64,000 nt of DNA, from contig CM031614.1 of the NCBI GenBank assembly GCA_018398815.1, positions 44,134,882 to 44,198,881 on the forward strand. The letters run 5' to 3'. Of this stretch, positions 33,801 through 45,700 are shown in pieces. Under the pieces are notes generated by a model. It was not told the DNA's origin, searched no databases, and saw nothing but the letters and a program-made list of their open reading frames with translations. The stretch comes from Conus ventricosus. Its lineage: Eukaryota > Mollusca > Gastropoda > Neogastropoda > Conidae. The position numbers and the translations under genes were made by a program. Each line of letters starts with the position of its first letter. The first letter of the stretch is position 1.

Positions 33801-36670
33801 AGAATGACATCTTTGTCTAGAACTCCATGATACAGCTTTTTCATGATACTTTTTTTCATATAACACATGCTGGTATCAGCCAAGTCCTTCAGATACTGAT
33901 GTTGGCAGAGCTGGTCATGAAAGTCAAGCTACCTTCTCCCACATGAAAAATGAAACTTGACTGTCGGTCCCATTTTTTTGTTTGTTTGTTTAGCTTGAAG
34001 TGTAGTTCACAAAACAACATCAGCAGCTGCATTCAGTTCAATGTCTAAATTCACCAAAAGGGGTACAAAACACAAGGATAACCACCCCAGACCAGTTGAG
34101 AAGAGGGCTTATCAAGCCTGAGACCGGCGAAACCAGAACAACAACACATCACTGAAACAATAACCTTATGCTTGATGGTAGCAAGATGCGAACTCACAAC
34201 ATCTGACTATCAGTCAGTACTCTTATCACTGAGCCACCGGATAGGAAACGTCTAGGTTTGACGAAGCACACAACAATAATGGTTCTGATAGGGAATGAGT
34301 CCACAACTCCAACCAACATGCCATGGTAGCTGTCTCTAAAATATAACAAACAACCAGCACACTGTCCATTTCTGTATGTTCAACTCTAACACTGGATTTC
34401 TGCTGTCTCTGAAATATAACAAACAACCAGTACACTGTCCATTTCTGTATGTTCAACTCTAACACTCTATTTCTACTGTCTCTGAAATATAACAAACACC
34501 CGGTACACTGTCCATTTCTGTGTGTTCAACTCTAACATTGGATTTCTGCTGTCTCTGAAATATAACAAACAACCAGTACACTGTCCATTTCTGTATGTTC
34601 AACTCTAACACTGGATTTCTGCTGTCTCTGAAATATAACAAACAACCAGTACACTGTCCATTTCTGTATGTTCAACTCTAACACTGGATTTCTGTGAGAA
34701 GAGAACGACCTAAGGCTGAATGATACACATAAAATATTCAAACAAAAGCAGAAAACAAAAGTGTATACACTCACCAGAAGTCCTATCAGTTTAGCCATGA
34801 CGTACTTCATAAACAGAGGCAGCTTTCCCATGTAGTATGAAAAGGACACACAATCGTCCAACACGTCGTCCTTCCTGCAGATGTAAGAATTCGTCAATGA
34901 AGTATGCATCATATAATTTCATTCAATTGTCAACTTCCATGCAACTAAATTCAGCTCAGGGTCTACAATTACATCATGGCAGATATATAATTCTTAATGT
35001 CACGGTAATGCTGGCAAAGCTCAACATTTATAGATGCAAGATTGAAACACATGCATCAAAGGTAGCCTATATGCCTTCCAGAAACAGCTGAACAATACCT
35101 ACTAAGATCAATTACACAGCATCAAGATTAAAGCAACCAAAACGGCTACAATATTGGATGGAACCATTGTAAACCACAACTGCAATACACAGAGAGCAGA
35201 AATCTTTCAACTGTATCCATGTACATCATGAATACATGCACTACGCCCTAATTCCTGTATGAATCGCAAGTTCCGGTGCAGCTTAGCTTTATCAGGCAAC
35301 AAAATGGATGGAGTTGAAATTGTCCTATCACGGCTGATGTTTGCCAATCTCTGGCCCAAAGCTGTGTCGTGACTGCGAAGAATCTTCAGTGTGTGAGTCA
35401 TAGCCCAACACAGGCCAGTACAAGAAAAGTCTACAGTGTCTCGTCATTGCAAGCCAAGGTTCGTGCCTGGTAGAACAGGTTCCAGCTTGCTGTCTCACAC
35501 AGTTTGGCGTTCCACATGTTCCCAATGGGAGATGTGAAGGAGCTGTCGAAGAACTTTCAGACAACCCAGCACATTAAAGATATAAATAATCCGGTAGGCT
35601 GAAAAATGTCAATAACTTCATAACATGCACAATGCATAAAGACTTTAAATACAACAACAAAAATACAAATTCACACACAACCCAGCACATTAAAGATATA
35701 AATAATTTAGTATGCTGAAAAATGTCAATAACTTCATTACTTGCACAACGCATACAGACTTTAAATACAATAACAAAAATTCAAATAGAAAACAAGGGCG
35801 AAATAGACTGACATTGATAAATGACTTTTTCAAACAACATTTATAAAGTCTGTTTATGATAGAGAGAGAGAGAGAGAAAACAAACAGAGAGAGTAGAAAG
35901 AGAGCGAGAAAAGAAAGAAAAAGACAGTGAGGGAAAAACAGAGAGACAGACAGAGAGAAGACTAACATGTACTGATCGCTGTCCTCTCCATCATCTCCAA
36001 AGCAAGCCTGAATGAACAGATCGTAGACAGCATCATGGACTCTTGGTGGCTCAAAAGGCATGACCTGTCACAAAAACAGCAGAACATCCTGTTTTCTATG
36101 GGGAGCACAATGCTGTGTGATATACCCAAGTGTAACAGGCACCACAGCTAAGTGTATCAGAATAGTGGCTTCTCAATCTATTTAGATCCCTGGCAGTGGC
36201 TAGAAGATGAAATCTACCCTTTTTCTCCAGGTCAACAAAATATCGTCCCATGAACATCCGACAATGCAGCAAAAATAGCTTTGCAATGATTGGCCATGTG
36301 TCTGAAGAATCAACTCCAAAGTACATACCACTAAAGAATTCATTTTCATTCAAACATGAAGACTGTTGCCAAACTGTTGTCATCATCACAGCCAACAAGA
36401 ATGGAGCTGATCTTCAAGGAGAGAATAAAACAAAATAAAATGCTAAAAGTGAAAGTGCAATACTTATCGCCAATTTGCTCAGGGTAGTAAAGACACAGAT
36501 TGAAAATATCACTAGAGATAAAAAAATCGATTTCAGATAGATCAGATGGCAGAAAGAATGGGGGCATTGAAGTTAACCAGAACACACACGCACACGCACA
36601 CGCACGCACACTCACTCACTCACTCACTCACTCACTCACTCACTCCTCACACACACACACACACACACAC

Positions 36671-36711
<41 letters not shown>

Positions 36712-39700
36712 GAAAGTGGTATGTGGAACCAATAACAATAGTTTTTCGTTTTGCTGTAACAACACACAAACTTGATTGGAGCGTTTTATACTGCACATGC
36801 ACAGCGTGTAAAAAAGAAAAAAACAATTACATTCTGACAGTTTGATCTGCTGCATAGATACTTTGGGACGACTGGAAATGAACTGAAGTATCATCCAGCT
36901 GATAAGACCTGACTGTAGCTGATTTTTCAAAGTCACATTAGAGTTTCCATCGAGTCATTGTATCTGTAAACTGAGGACATGTGCACATGTCAGTCCACTT
37001 TGGCTCATCAGCCATAGATCTGATTTGATCCACCTGCCAAAGGTCAGTCTACTTTCCATTACAGTACTGGTTATTTGGTAAGAGTTTAACATTAATGCAC
37101 AACATTTCAAGAGAATAAGCCAGCTTTTCTGCAGCAGCCATTTGCATTGCATTTAACATGTTTTTTTTGTTACCTTTTTTTTTCACCTGGCTTTACTTGT
37201 GACTGACAAGAAGTGACAGTGATAGTACATTTAACATGACTATGAGTAATTTAGAAGCCCAAGCATATAATTTTGATGATGACAACTCTGGCATTAATGT
37301 AGACTAAATGACTATGACCAACATCAACTTGAATAATGTTGATGGCAACCATCATTTCGGTGAACACAGTTGCAATGAGTTGTCATGTGTGAATGTAGCA
37401 AGGGTTTTTTTATTTTAATTTCCAAACAGTCTCCCATTCATCAATCCCTATGAAGAAAAAAAACTCTTAAAAAAGCCTTGAAATGTTTACAGCATTTGGC
37501 TGTAAGGCGACAGTCACGGGTTCAAACCACACATGGGTTGGATTTCAACAACTTGAAAACCCTCTCTGTCCACCCAACAGTAAATTGGTACCCAGTTTGG
37601 CTCAGGGAAGGTAGAGATGGCAGTAGAATAGGAATGGGCTCTGCCGTCCATTAACCTTTCCCGTACTCCGTGGGTGTGAAATCACCCAGACACGTGTTTT
37701 TTGCTCTGTAACTCTAGTAATTTTGAAGCCACTTCCACTTAATTTCATGACTTTGTCCCTAATATATTATACTACATATCAACTGAAAATTATTTTGTTT
37801 TATACATAAACAAAGAAATAATTAAACAACGTCCCAGTACGTCGTGGGTGTGAGAACACCCATACTACCAAAGAATAAACCTTGCACGCCGTGGGTGTGG
37901 GGCCACCCATACTTACAAAGCTTGCGCGCCACACGCTATGGATGTGACGTCACGCGTGCTTGCTACAGAGAGATGAGAGTCGCGTTGGTAAGAAATTCCT
38001 TGCGGCTTTCTTCCTGAGCGGGGCGCGTACTGCCAAGTGTGAGCAATGTACATCATAATGAAAATGATGCAAAGTAACATTACGTATTTAAAAAAAACAA
38101 AAAAAACCCCGTAGGCCTTGGTATGTTGCACATTCTAGGAAACGTCATACTGACAGAGGATCAAGTATTTCTAATGTTTTACCAATACACACACACACGC
38201 GCGGGCCCGTGCGCGTGTACTATATAGCATAGCTCATATATATATATATATAATATATGTCTTTCCATGCATGCACACACACGCACACACACTTTCTCTC
38301 TCTCTCTCTCTGTTTCTCTTTCTCTCTCGCACAAACATCAGGGATGAAAACTCTTCCGCCGTCTCCGCCGTTATTTTTTCGCATCTCCGCCGAAAGAAAA
38401 AGTCTCCACGAAAAATTATTCGAAGAATGATGCTCAGAAACGATCTCAACTTGTCTGCACAGCGAATTTCTTCTCTGTCGGTAATGTTCTCAAACGGCGT
38501 AGTTCTCATTCTGTTTCCTTCCAGTATCATTTATCATCATGGCGTCGATTCACAGTGAGAGTTTGCCGCTAGTGAGTGCAAACAAAACGAAAAAAAAAAA
38601 AAAGAAAGAAGTATGTGAACCACTAGAAGACCGAGTGGCAGCAGAAGGACGTGTGTGACCGCAGAGTCGCGGATGCAATAAAAAAACATGACAAAGATGG
38701 CGAATTTGAATTGTTTTGCGAGCCTTGCCAAAAACGTGTCTACTTTGGTAGTCGTGGCTTTGTGGCAATCAGAGATCACATCGAGCGCCCCAGTCACCAA
38801 CAGAAAATGTGTGTGTTTCCCACACCATTACAGCATGTTTTCAGATCATTGGGTATGCAACAATCTACGTTTAATTTCCAAAGATAGTTTGACTCCTACT
38901 CTAAGTACTTCCACTCGTAGAGTCTTCAAAGCAAGGGAAAAAACGTCAAAGTGACGAAAAGAATATAAAAGAACAAATGACATCAAAATAAACTGATGTC
39001 ACAACAGTATTGTGTAACACTTTTCCCCTGGTATAATGCAAACGTTTGCTACATTTGTTAGGTGTCTGCTAACAGCCCCCTATGAAATCCTTTTCCACCA
39101 GCCCACTCCCCCCACTACCATACTTCCTCTACTCCTCCTCCTTCTCCCCCAACCCCCACCCTCACCCCACAACACACATACCCCACACACTTCGCCCTCC
39201 CCCCCCCCATCCCCACCTCACACATACACACACAAACAACCCCCCCACACACACACACAATCACCCCCCCCCCACACACACACACACACACACACACACT
39301 TGTCAAGAGGGGGGGGGGGGATATGATTAGTTGTAAGAGGGGGGGGGGGGGGTGTACTGTTGTGACATCAGTTTGTTTTTATGTCATTTGTTCTTTTATG
39401 TTTTTTTGTGTTTAGTGTTTCCTGACGAAGGGTCTAAGGCCCAAAAGCTTCAGTTTTTTTTTTAAAGGACTTCAAAGTAATCATTTTTCATATTGTGTTT
39501 ATTGAAGTCCAGCAGTCGTTTTCATACGTCTGATTTACTTAGTTTGATTTCCCACTCTGATTTACTTATCTACAGGCCTTATTCTTTATGTCCTGAAAGC
39601 ACTGTTTGTCAAATTTTCTTTAGCTAGAGTTCGAGGATTCATCATACTAAATGTTTGTCTCAATTGACAGTTTCTTTCCACATCAGTCTCAGTCTTCATG

Positions 39701-42700
39701 GTGTTGAAAGCTGATCTATAGAATGAGTTGTTTAGAAGCAAGAAAGTGATTTCTAAAGATTTTTATGCCATATTTAATACAAAATATGCTTCAGCTTCAG
39801 GGGGCGCAGCCCCCTGACCCCCGCTGGGCTGTTGCCCATGTACCCCACTGGGGGCCATGGTGAACCCCCAGATCCCCGCCAATCTCCTCTTTTTTTTTTA
39901 AAAACTGTTTTCATCCCTGAAACATGCAATAATGCTCCCATGCACACACACAGATAAACGCACATTCATGCGGCCGCCTGTGCACAGTTATTCACCGAAA
40001 ACAACAACAACGAACAACCGTTTGACGCAAGTAGCAAGACTCTCATCTCATAGAAGTCAAATTTGCATGACGTCGGCAAGGTCTTACTTCCTCGAGAAAA
40101 AACCATGGGTTACTGTACACCCACGGCGTACGGCGAGGGGTTAGTTCCTACACAAAAACCATGGGTTACTGTACACCCACGGCGTACGGCGAGGGGTTAG
40201 TTCCTACACAAAAACCATGGGTTACTGTACACCCACGGCGTACGGCGAGGGGTTAGCTCCTATACAAAAACCATGGGTTACTGTACACCCACGGCGTACG
40301 GCGAGGGGTTATTCCTTCTTAGAAAGCATGCAGACCTGCCAACCCCCTAAGAGAACAATGAGTAAGAATTGAAGCTCAGTGAGGCAGAAATGTGTAATTT
40401 CTGAGAGCTAAGAGTAATCGAGCGCGACATTTACCTTTTTTCAAACAAACACGATGTGATGAAATTGTTCACAATTTTTGTGAACTTTACTTTTCTTCAA
40501 AAACAAGCTTTTCTTTTAAGTGTCACAAGAAAATCTCTACAAATTATGAAAATGTAGAATACACTGGAAACACACACAAATCCCCTAAACCATCATGGCA
40601 TGGCACACCAAGGCTTAATAGTGCGCCATAAACAACCTAAAAAATTGGAAATGAAATGAGGCAGGGAACAGTAAACAATAAACAGTAAACAAGTGGGGTA
40701 ACGTTTGCTCCCATTTTATAAGGAAACCTAACACAAAGTAACTTTTATTCAAGACTGGCACAACCTTTTAAACTTGAATAAGGTCAGACAAATGCACATA
40801 GACGAACAATCTTATCTAATAGTGGGGGAAAAAACAAGCGCAGGCCAACAACTCAACTGACTTGATAGTAATGACTTGGCAAATATTTGGACTTGAGGGG
40901 GGGGGGGGGGGGGGGGGGAGGGGGGAGTTTGAAGATGGAGAAACTGGGAACATGAAAATTAAGAAAATACAGAACCTAAAAAATGTTCTCCCTGTTGCTG
41001 ATTCTGTGCATGTGGGGGTGGCCATCAGCTCTGTGGGGATTGTGTCATTTTTTAAGTATCGCACCGCCCCAGGAAAGAATTTGTCCCCCCCCCCCCCCCC
41101 CTCCTTCCTGACTTCCATCAGTCCCCAACACAAACGGTCCATTCTGCAGTCGAGATGCACATGCAGTTTAGGCTTCCATGAGAAGGGTCCTTACAATGTG
41201 TGTTGTCTTTGTTCGACCGCTCTTCAACTGTTTGGCGATCTCCGAATCTGAGAACGCTTCTGTAAAAAGCTGGGATGCATGGTTGGCTGCGCTAAGAGCG
41301 ATGTTGTGCTCGACGAAAAATCCGGCCACCAATGCTTCAGCCCCAATTACCCTTTTCCTAATTTCATCCTCTTTTGAGGTGTCTACAGTCTGAAAAAAAG
41401 TGTTGATGCTGGAAGAATTCGGCCGTTAGAGGAATCGATGTGCTTGCGTGACTCAAGGTGACGCTTCACATCCACCATCCCGCGATTGGAAATTGTAAAG
41501 TCCGACTCGCAAGTGGTACACCGTGCACAATTTACACCTTTAGCCGAAGGTCGTATGCAGGGGAACTTTTCTGAGTATTCTTTTCGGAACTTTTGACCAA
41601 GTTTTTTCTTTTTCGCATCTTGTCCAAAACTTTCTACTCCACGTTTCGACATTTTCGTAGCTAAAACTTCAAAAAGACGCCAACTACGCTGAATGGTAAA
41701 GATGGTGAAACGAACTGCGCATGACCGGAAACGCTTCTTGAAGATTACTGGTTATACGCACGGCGCCGTGCGTGTCTGTACATAAGCCGATTTTTTTCGT
41801 CCGTTTTTTTTTGTTGGTTGTTGAAAACTTTCAATGCGTAATTTTTTGGCTAAATGCGTAAGGGCGTAAGAATTATCACTTGGGCGTAATAAATTACGCG
41901 AAATGCAGTAATGGTTGGCAGGTCTGAGCATGGGTTTCTGGCAACCCACGAAGTACAGCGCGCAAAATTTTAGGCGACGTACGGGAAAGGTTAAGCCATC
42001 CCCAGAACACAAACAGCCACTAACAGTTCACAGCCCCTATGGCCATTAGCCCATGGTACTTTAACCCTCTTATACTCACAACGGGACAATCCGGGACTTA
42101 ACGTCGGGCACCTGTTCTTCCCGTTCCGGGACGTACCGGGACCTCTCCGTGGGAGTTTTCCATCACGCAGTGATCATGTGTGTAGACACGCACAGTCGCA
42201 GACAGTAACTAGTAAGACTCAGGCATGGCCCAATCATGTGTTGGCACTATTTTGGGGTGATGGAACCGTGTGTGTTCATTGAGAATAGGCACAGAACACA
42301 GCGAGTAACTTTGTGAATGGAAACTGACCGACTTTCACAATGGCGGCTTTCGCGTCTGCTACGAACAACGACGAGATGGTCGACTACTCGCAAGAGGAGT
42401 TAGATCAAATTATTGTAGAAGTGGAGACGTTTGAAAGAAAGATGGATAATGAAAGTGATATAGAAGTAGGTAGTGGTGCTGAAGAAGACGGTGAAGTGCA
42501 AAGCGACCTGGAATACAATGTTCCACTGGCAGCGCTTCAGACAAAATGGCGGCACGCGACACATGGCACGGCAATGGTACGTCAGTTTCAGGAACCCACT
42601 GGGCTGGCTCACTCGTTACCTGACACTGCTACACCACTTGTTTTTTTCGTTTTGATTGTTCCTCTTTGTTTTTTAAGACTGCTGATGATGAAACAAACAG

Positions 42701-45700
42701 GTATGCAAGACAAAAACAAGCTGCAAAGGGCGCATCTGACCCCTTTTATAGTATTGTGTGTGACATGTGACAAGTTTTGTATGACATTGGTGGGACAACC
42801 AGTGGGACCTGTACTGCCAGGCAGCAGATGGATCACGTCAGGTAGGCCTCAGATTTCATCTTACACTGACAACTTGCATCAGCATGGTGATTGCACATGC
42901 TTGCATGCTGTAAACTTGATTGTCATCATAAAACGTCACGTGTCTGGTGACAATTTGGTGACAGTGACACGACCTATATCTCTAAGACAGACAAAATACA
43001 GTTCAAAGTGAAGTGCATGCTCTTATGAAACTGCCAATTTTCTTTCTCCTAGAGGTTCACATACATTCCCCATAAGTTAATAATCACGCATACCCATTTT
43101 TAGGCTGAAACCTGTCGAAGAATCTAAAATCTAGGGGAAGTTTGCAGTCAGAGAAACGGAGATACAAGAGGGTTAACCTTCGTAGAAAATCAATCTGATA
43201 GTGAAAGGAACATTTTGCTAAAAAAAAAAAAAAAAGGAACGTTTTACTAAAAAAGTCAAATATCACATAACCCTATGCCAATATTCAGCATGCATCGAGA
43301 AACCTGGAGAGGAGACGGGCCTGCAAAGTCTTTCCACTCTGACCATGTGGCAACATCTACCTTGTTACCCATGACTTGGAACAGCATCTGTCCTGAAAAC
43401 CCAAAGACGAGCTAATCATGGAAAGATAGGACATCTTACATCCTGACGCTATCAATCTGTGCCAAGGGAGTAAATACAAAATTCTTATGTTGATCCGTTT
43501 GTTTTATATTTTGCACAGTGAAAGCACCCATCATGTTTGTCCTGATGACAGTCAGCGTGAGTCATACAACATTCTTTCTTTCTTTCTTTTAAATGATGGC
43601 AAATCTGACATGCAGGCCAACAGTTTAAAATACCAGGGATATCAGTAAGGGTATTCAAATAACATTCTCTGACTTCTAGAATTATGAGACTTCAGTGTGT
43701 GAGCTTAAATGCCAAACATGCTGTAAGGGAAGGGGGATAATTTCTATTTCCTTTCCAGGATGAGAAAACTGAATAGCTGACAGCCAAGTCTAGTAGAACT
43801 AAGAGCTTACTGGTTTCGAAAATGCTTGGCACCATTTGATACAGGACATGATCAGAACTGTGTTAAACCAGAGAAGTCTGTCTGTGGTTTGAAAATTCAG
43901 TTCCATTCAGTAATTTTGATTGTTAAGACTAAATTTTTCACCCGGGTCAAAGAGATAAGTGACTGTTCGTCCTATGCTTTTATTGTTTTGAATGCTTTTT
44001 GTCCAGACTGAAACAACAACAAAAATGGTCAAAACGCACTGTGTTTGTTTTGTAATTTGTTTGTTCCTTTGTCTGGTGGTCCAGAAATTATGTTTTTGCT
44101 CTTGTTTTAACCTGCAATCAGCCCACACAGAAACAAACTTGAAAATGCTGTGGTGCTATTTGATATCAAACGGTATTTCTGGGAGATTGTTCAATATTCC
44201 CAACACAAAAATGGTTGTTCAATATTCCAAACACAAAAGTGGTCAGAGTTAAATTACTTGTTCAGTTTATATCCAAATCCATTAAGTAGCTAGGCCTGTT
44301 TCACAAAAGGCAGAAATGAGAATTTCACTTTACTACACAGCAAATTATCAATATCAGCTCAAGTGGTCTCCATACAAATGGAGCACTGTAAACCAGTCAA
44401 CAACAAAAAACCCTACCTAAACTAGTCTGCCTAAACAGAATAAAAATGCATAATGAGACTCTCAAACCGATGGAAGGAACAACTTGGGTGTTGGGTCTTC
44501 TACAGACAAGACACCACAGTGACATACAAAACCATCACAAAAGAACAAAGGTTTGGCTTAGCCAAGCTGAAGGCCTCCTTGTTCTCCTTCTCTAGCTTCA
44601 GCTTTCTCACACAGTCACTCTATTTTCAACCTGGTCTATCTCCCAAAGAACCACAGGTACAGCTCCCAAACAATTCATTTACCAAAATTCTCAAGGCTGT
44701 AACTTTAGTCTATAGTCTCACTCCACTTTCAGCCTGGTCTATCTCCCAAAGAACCACTGGTACAGCTCCCAAACAATTCATTTACCAAAATTCTCAAGGC
44801 TGTAACTTTAGTCTATAGTCTCACTCCACTTTCAACTGGTCTATCTCCAAAAGAACCTCTGGTACAACTCCAGAACAATTCTTTTATCTAAGTTCTAAAG
44901 GCTGTTAACAGTCTACTGTCTTCCAGAGAGCACACTAACCAGCCACAGCCCCACAAGAAACCAAGCAGCCAGATCTGATCATGGGTTCGATCTGACCATA
45001 GTGGCTGGTGTGGATCTAACTTTTTTTTTCTCCTCTCTGGATGTTTACCTGAATTTTTTGATCTGGTGTCCAGTCTTCTCAGCACTCTAAGATAGTTGTA
45101 GCAAAATGGGTCGGTAAAGTTTGCAGTGCGATGACTGGCAAAGTATGTAGTGCAATCACTGGTTTACTATTTCAGGGTTCATACAGGAAATGCAACTAAA
45201 AATTCCAGACTTTTTCCAGGCCAAGACCTGCATTTTCAACACCACTTTCAAGACTTTGTTGACAATGCAATGTCTTAAAGTGATGTTATAAACACAAATG
45301 CGCAAGAGATGAAATATGTTGAAGGGCACAGAATTTTTTTTTTTTTTTTTTGCATTATAATCGCTAAATGATGCTGAAAATTAAAGCAACCATGCATAAT
45401 ATCAAGCAATTGTGCTTGATTCTTTAATTTCCAAGCTATTCCAGGACATAGTGTGATTTTCCAGGGCCTGGAAAATGGACGTCAAATTTCCAGACATTTT
45501 AAGACCTGTATGAACCCTGTATTTCTTTATTGTGTCCAGACTGGTTCCACGTCATCCAACTGAGGACCAGGAACAAAAGGAAAATGTCCTCACCCATTCA
45601 CTTTGCTTCACTTTTGTTTAATCAAGGATACATCACTATCTGCACATGGGATAAAGCGCACCTTGGCGTTCAAGGTATCTGTCACACCTGATGTTGTGTG

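Larger units (their letters stand above)
37651..41994. mobile_element. TTAA-flanked DNA element (piggyBac-type target), with two nested insertions
   Basis: TTAA at 37651-37654 and 41991-41994 flanks inverted ends CCTTTCCCGTAC. The element splits a SINE whose halves rejoin when one TTAA is kept. Near the left end several short palindromic blocks recur (GTGGGTGTGAAATCACCCA and variants), and near the right of the left arm there is a 56-bp tandem repeat. Without its nested insertions (38339-39919, 40331-41926, each with a 6-bp duplication) it is about 1.15 kb and non-coding. The mobilising transposase is therefore elsewhere. Confidence 0.82.

Noticed and set aside
35207..35564. Retrotransposon endonuclease or host exon in the minus-strand open patch
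   Set aside because: Two frames are open but neither shows a catalytic motif or splice boundaries, and the flanking FAAH exons join without it.
39420..39460. CCTGACGAAGGGTCTAAGGC motif as a Penelope-like element end
   Set aside because: The motif recalls such termini, but there is no second terminus, GIY-YIG or RT sequence nearby, and it lies inside element B.
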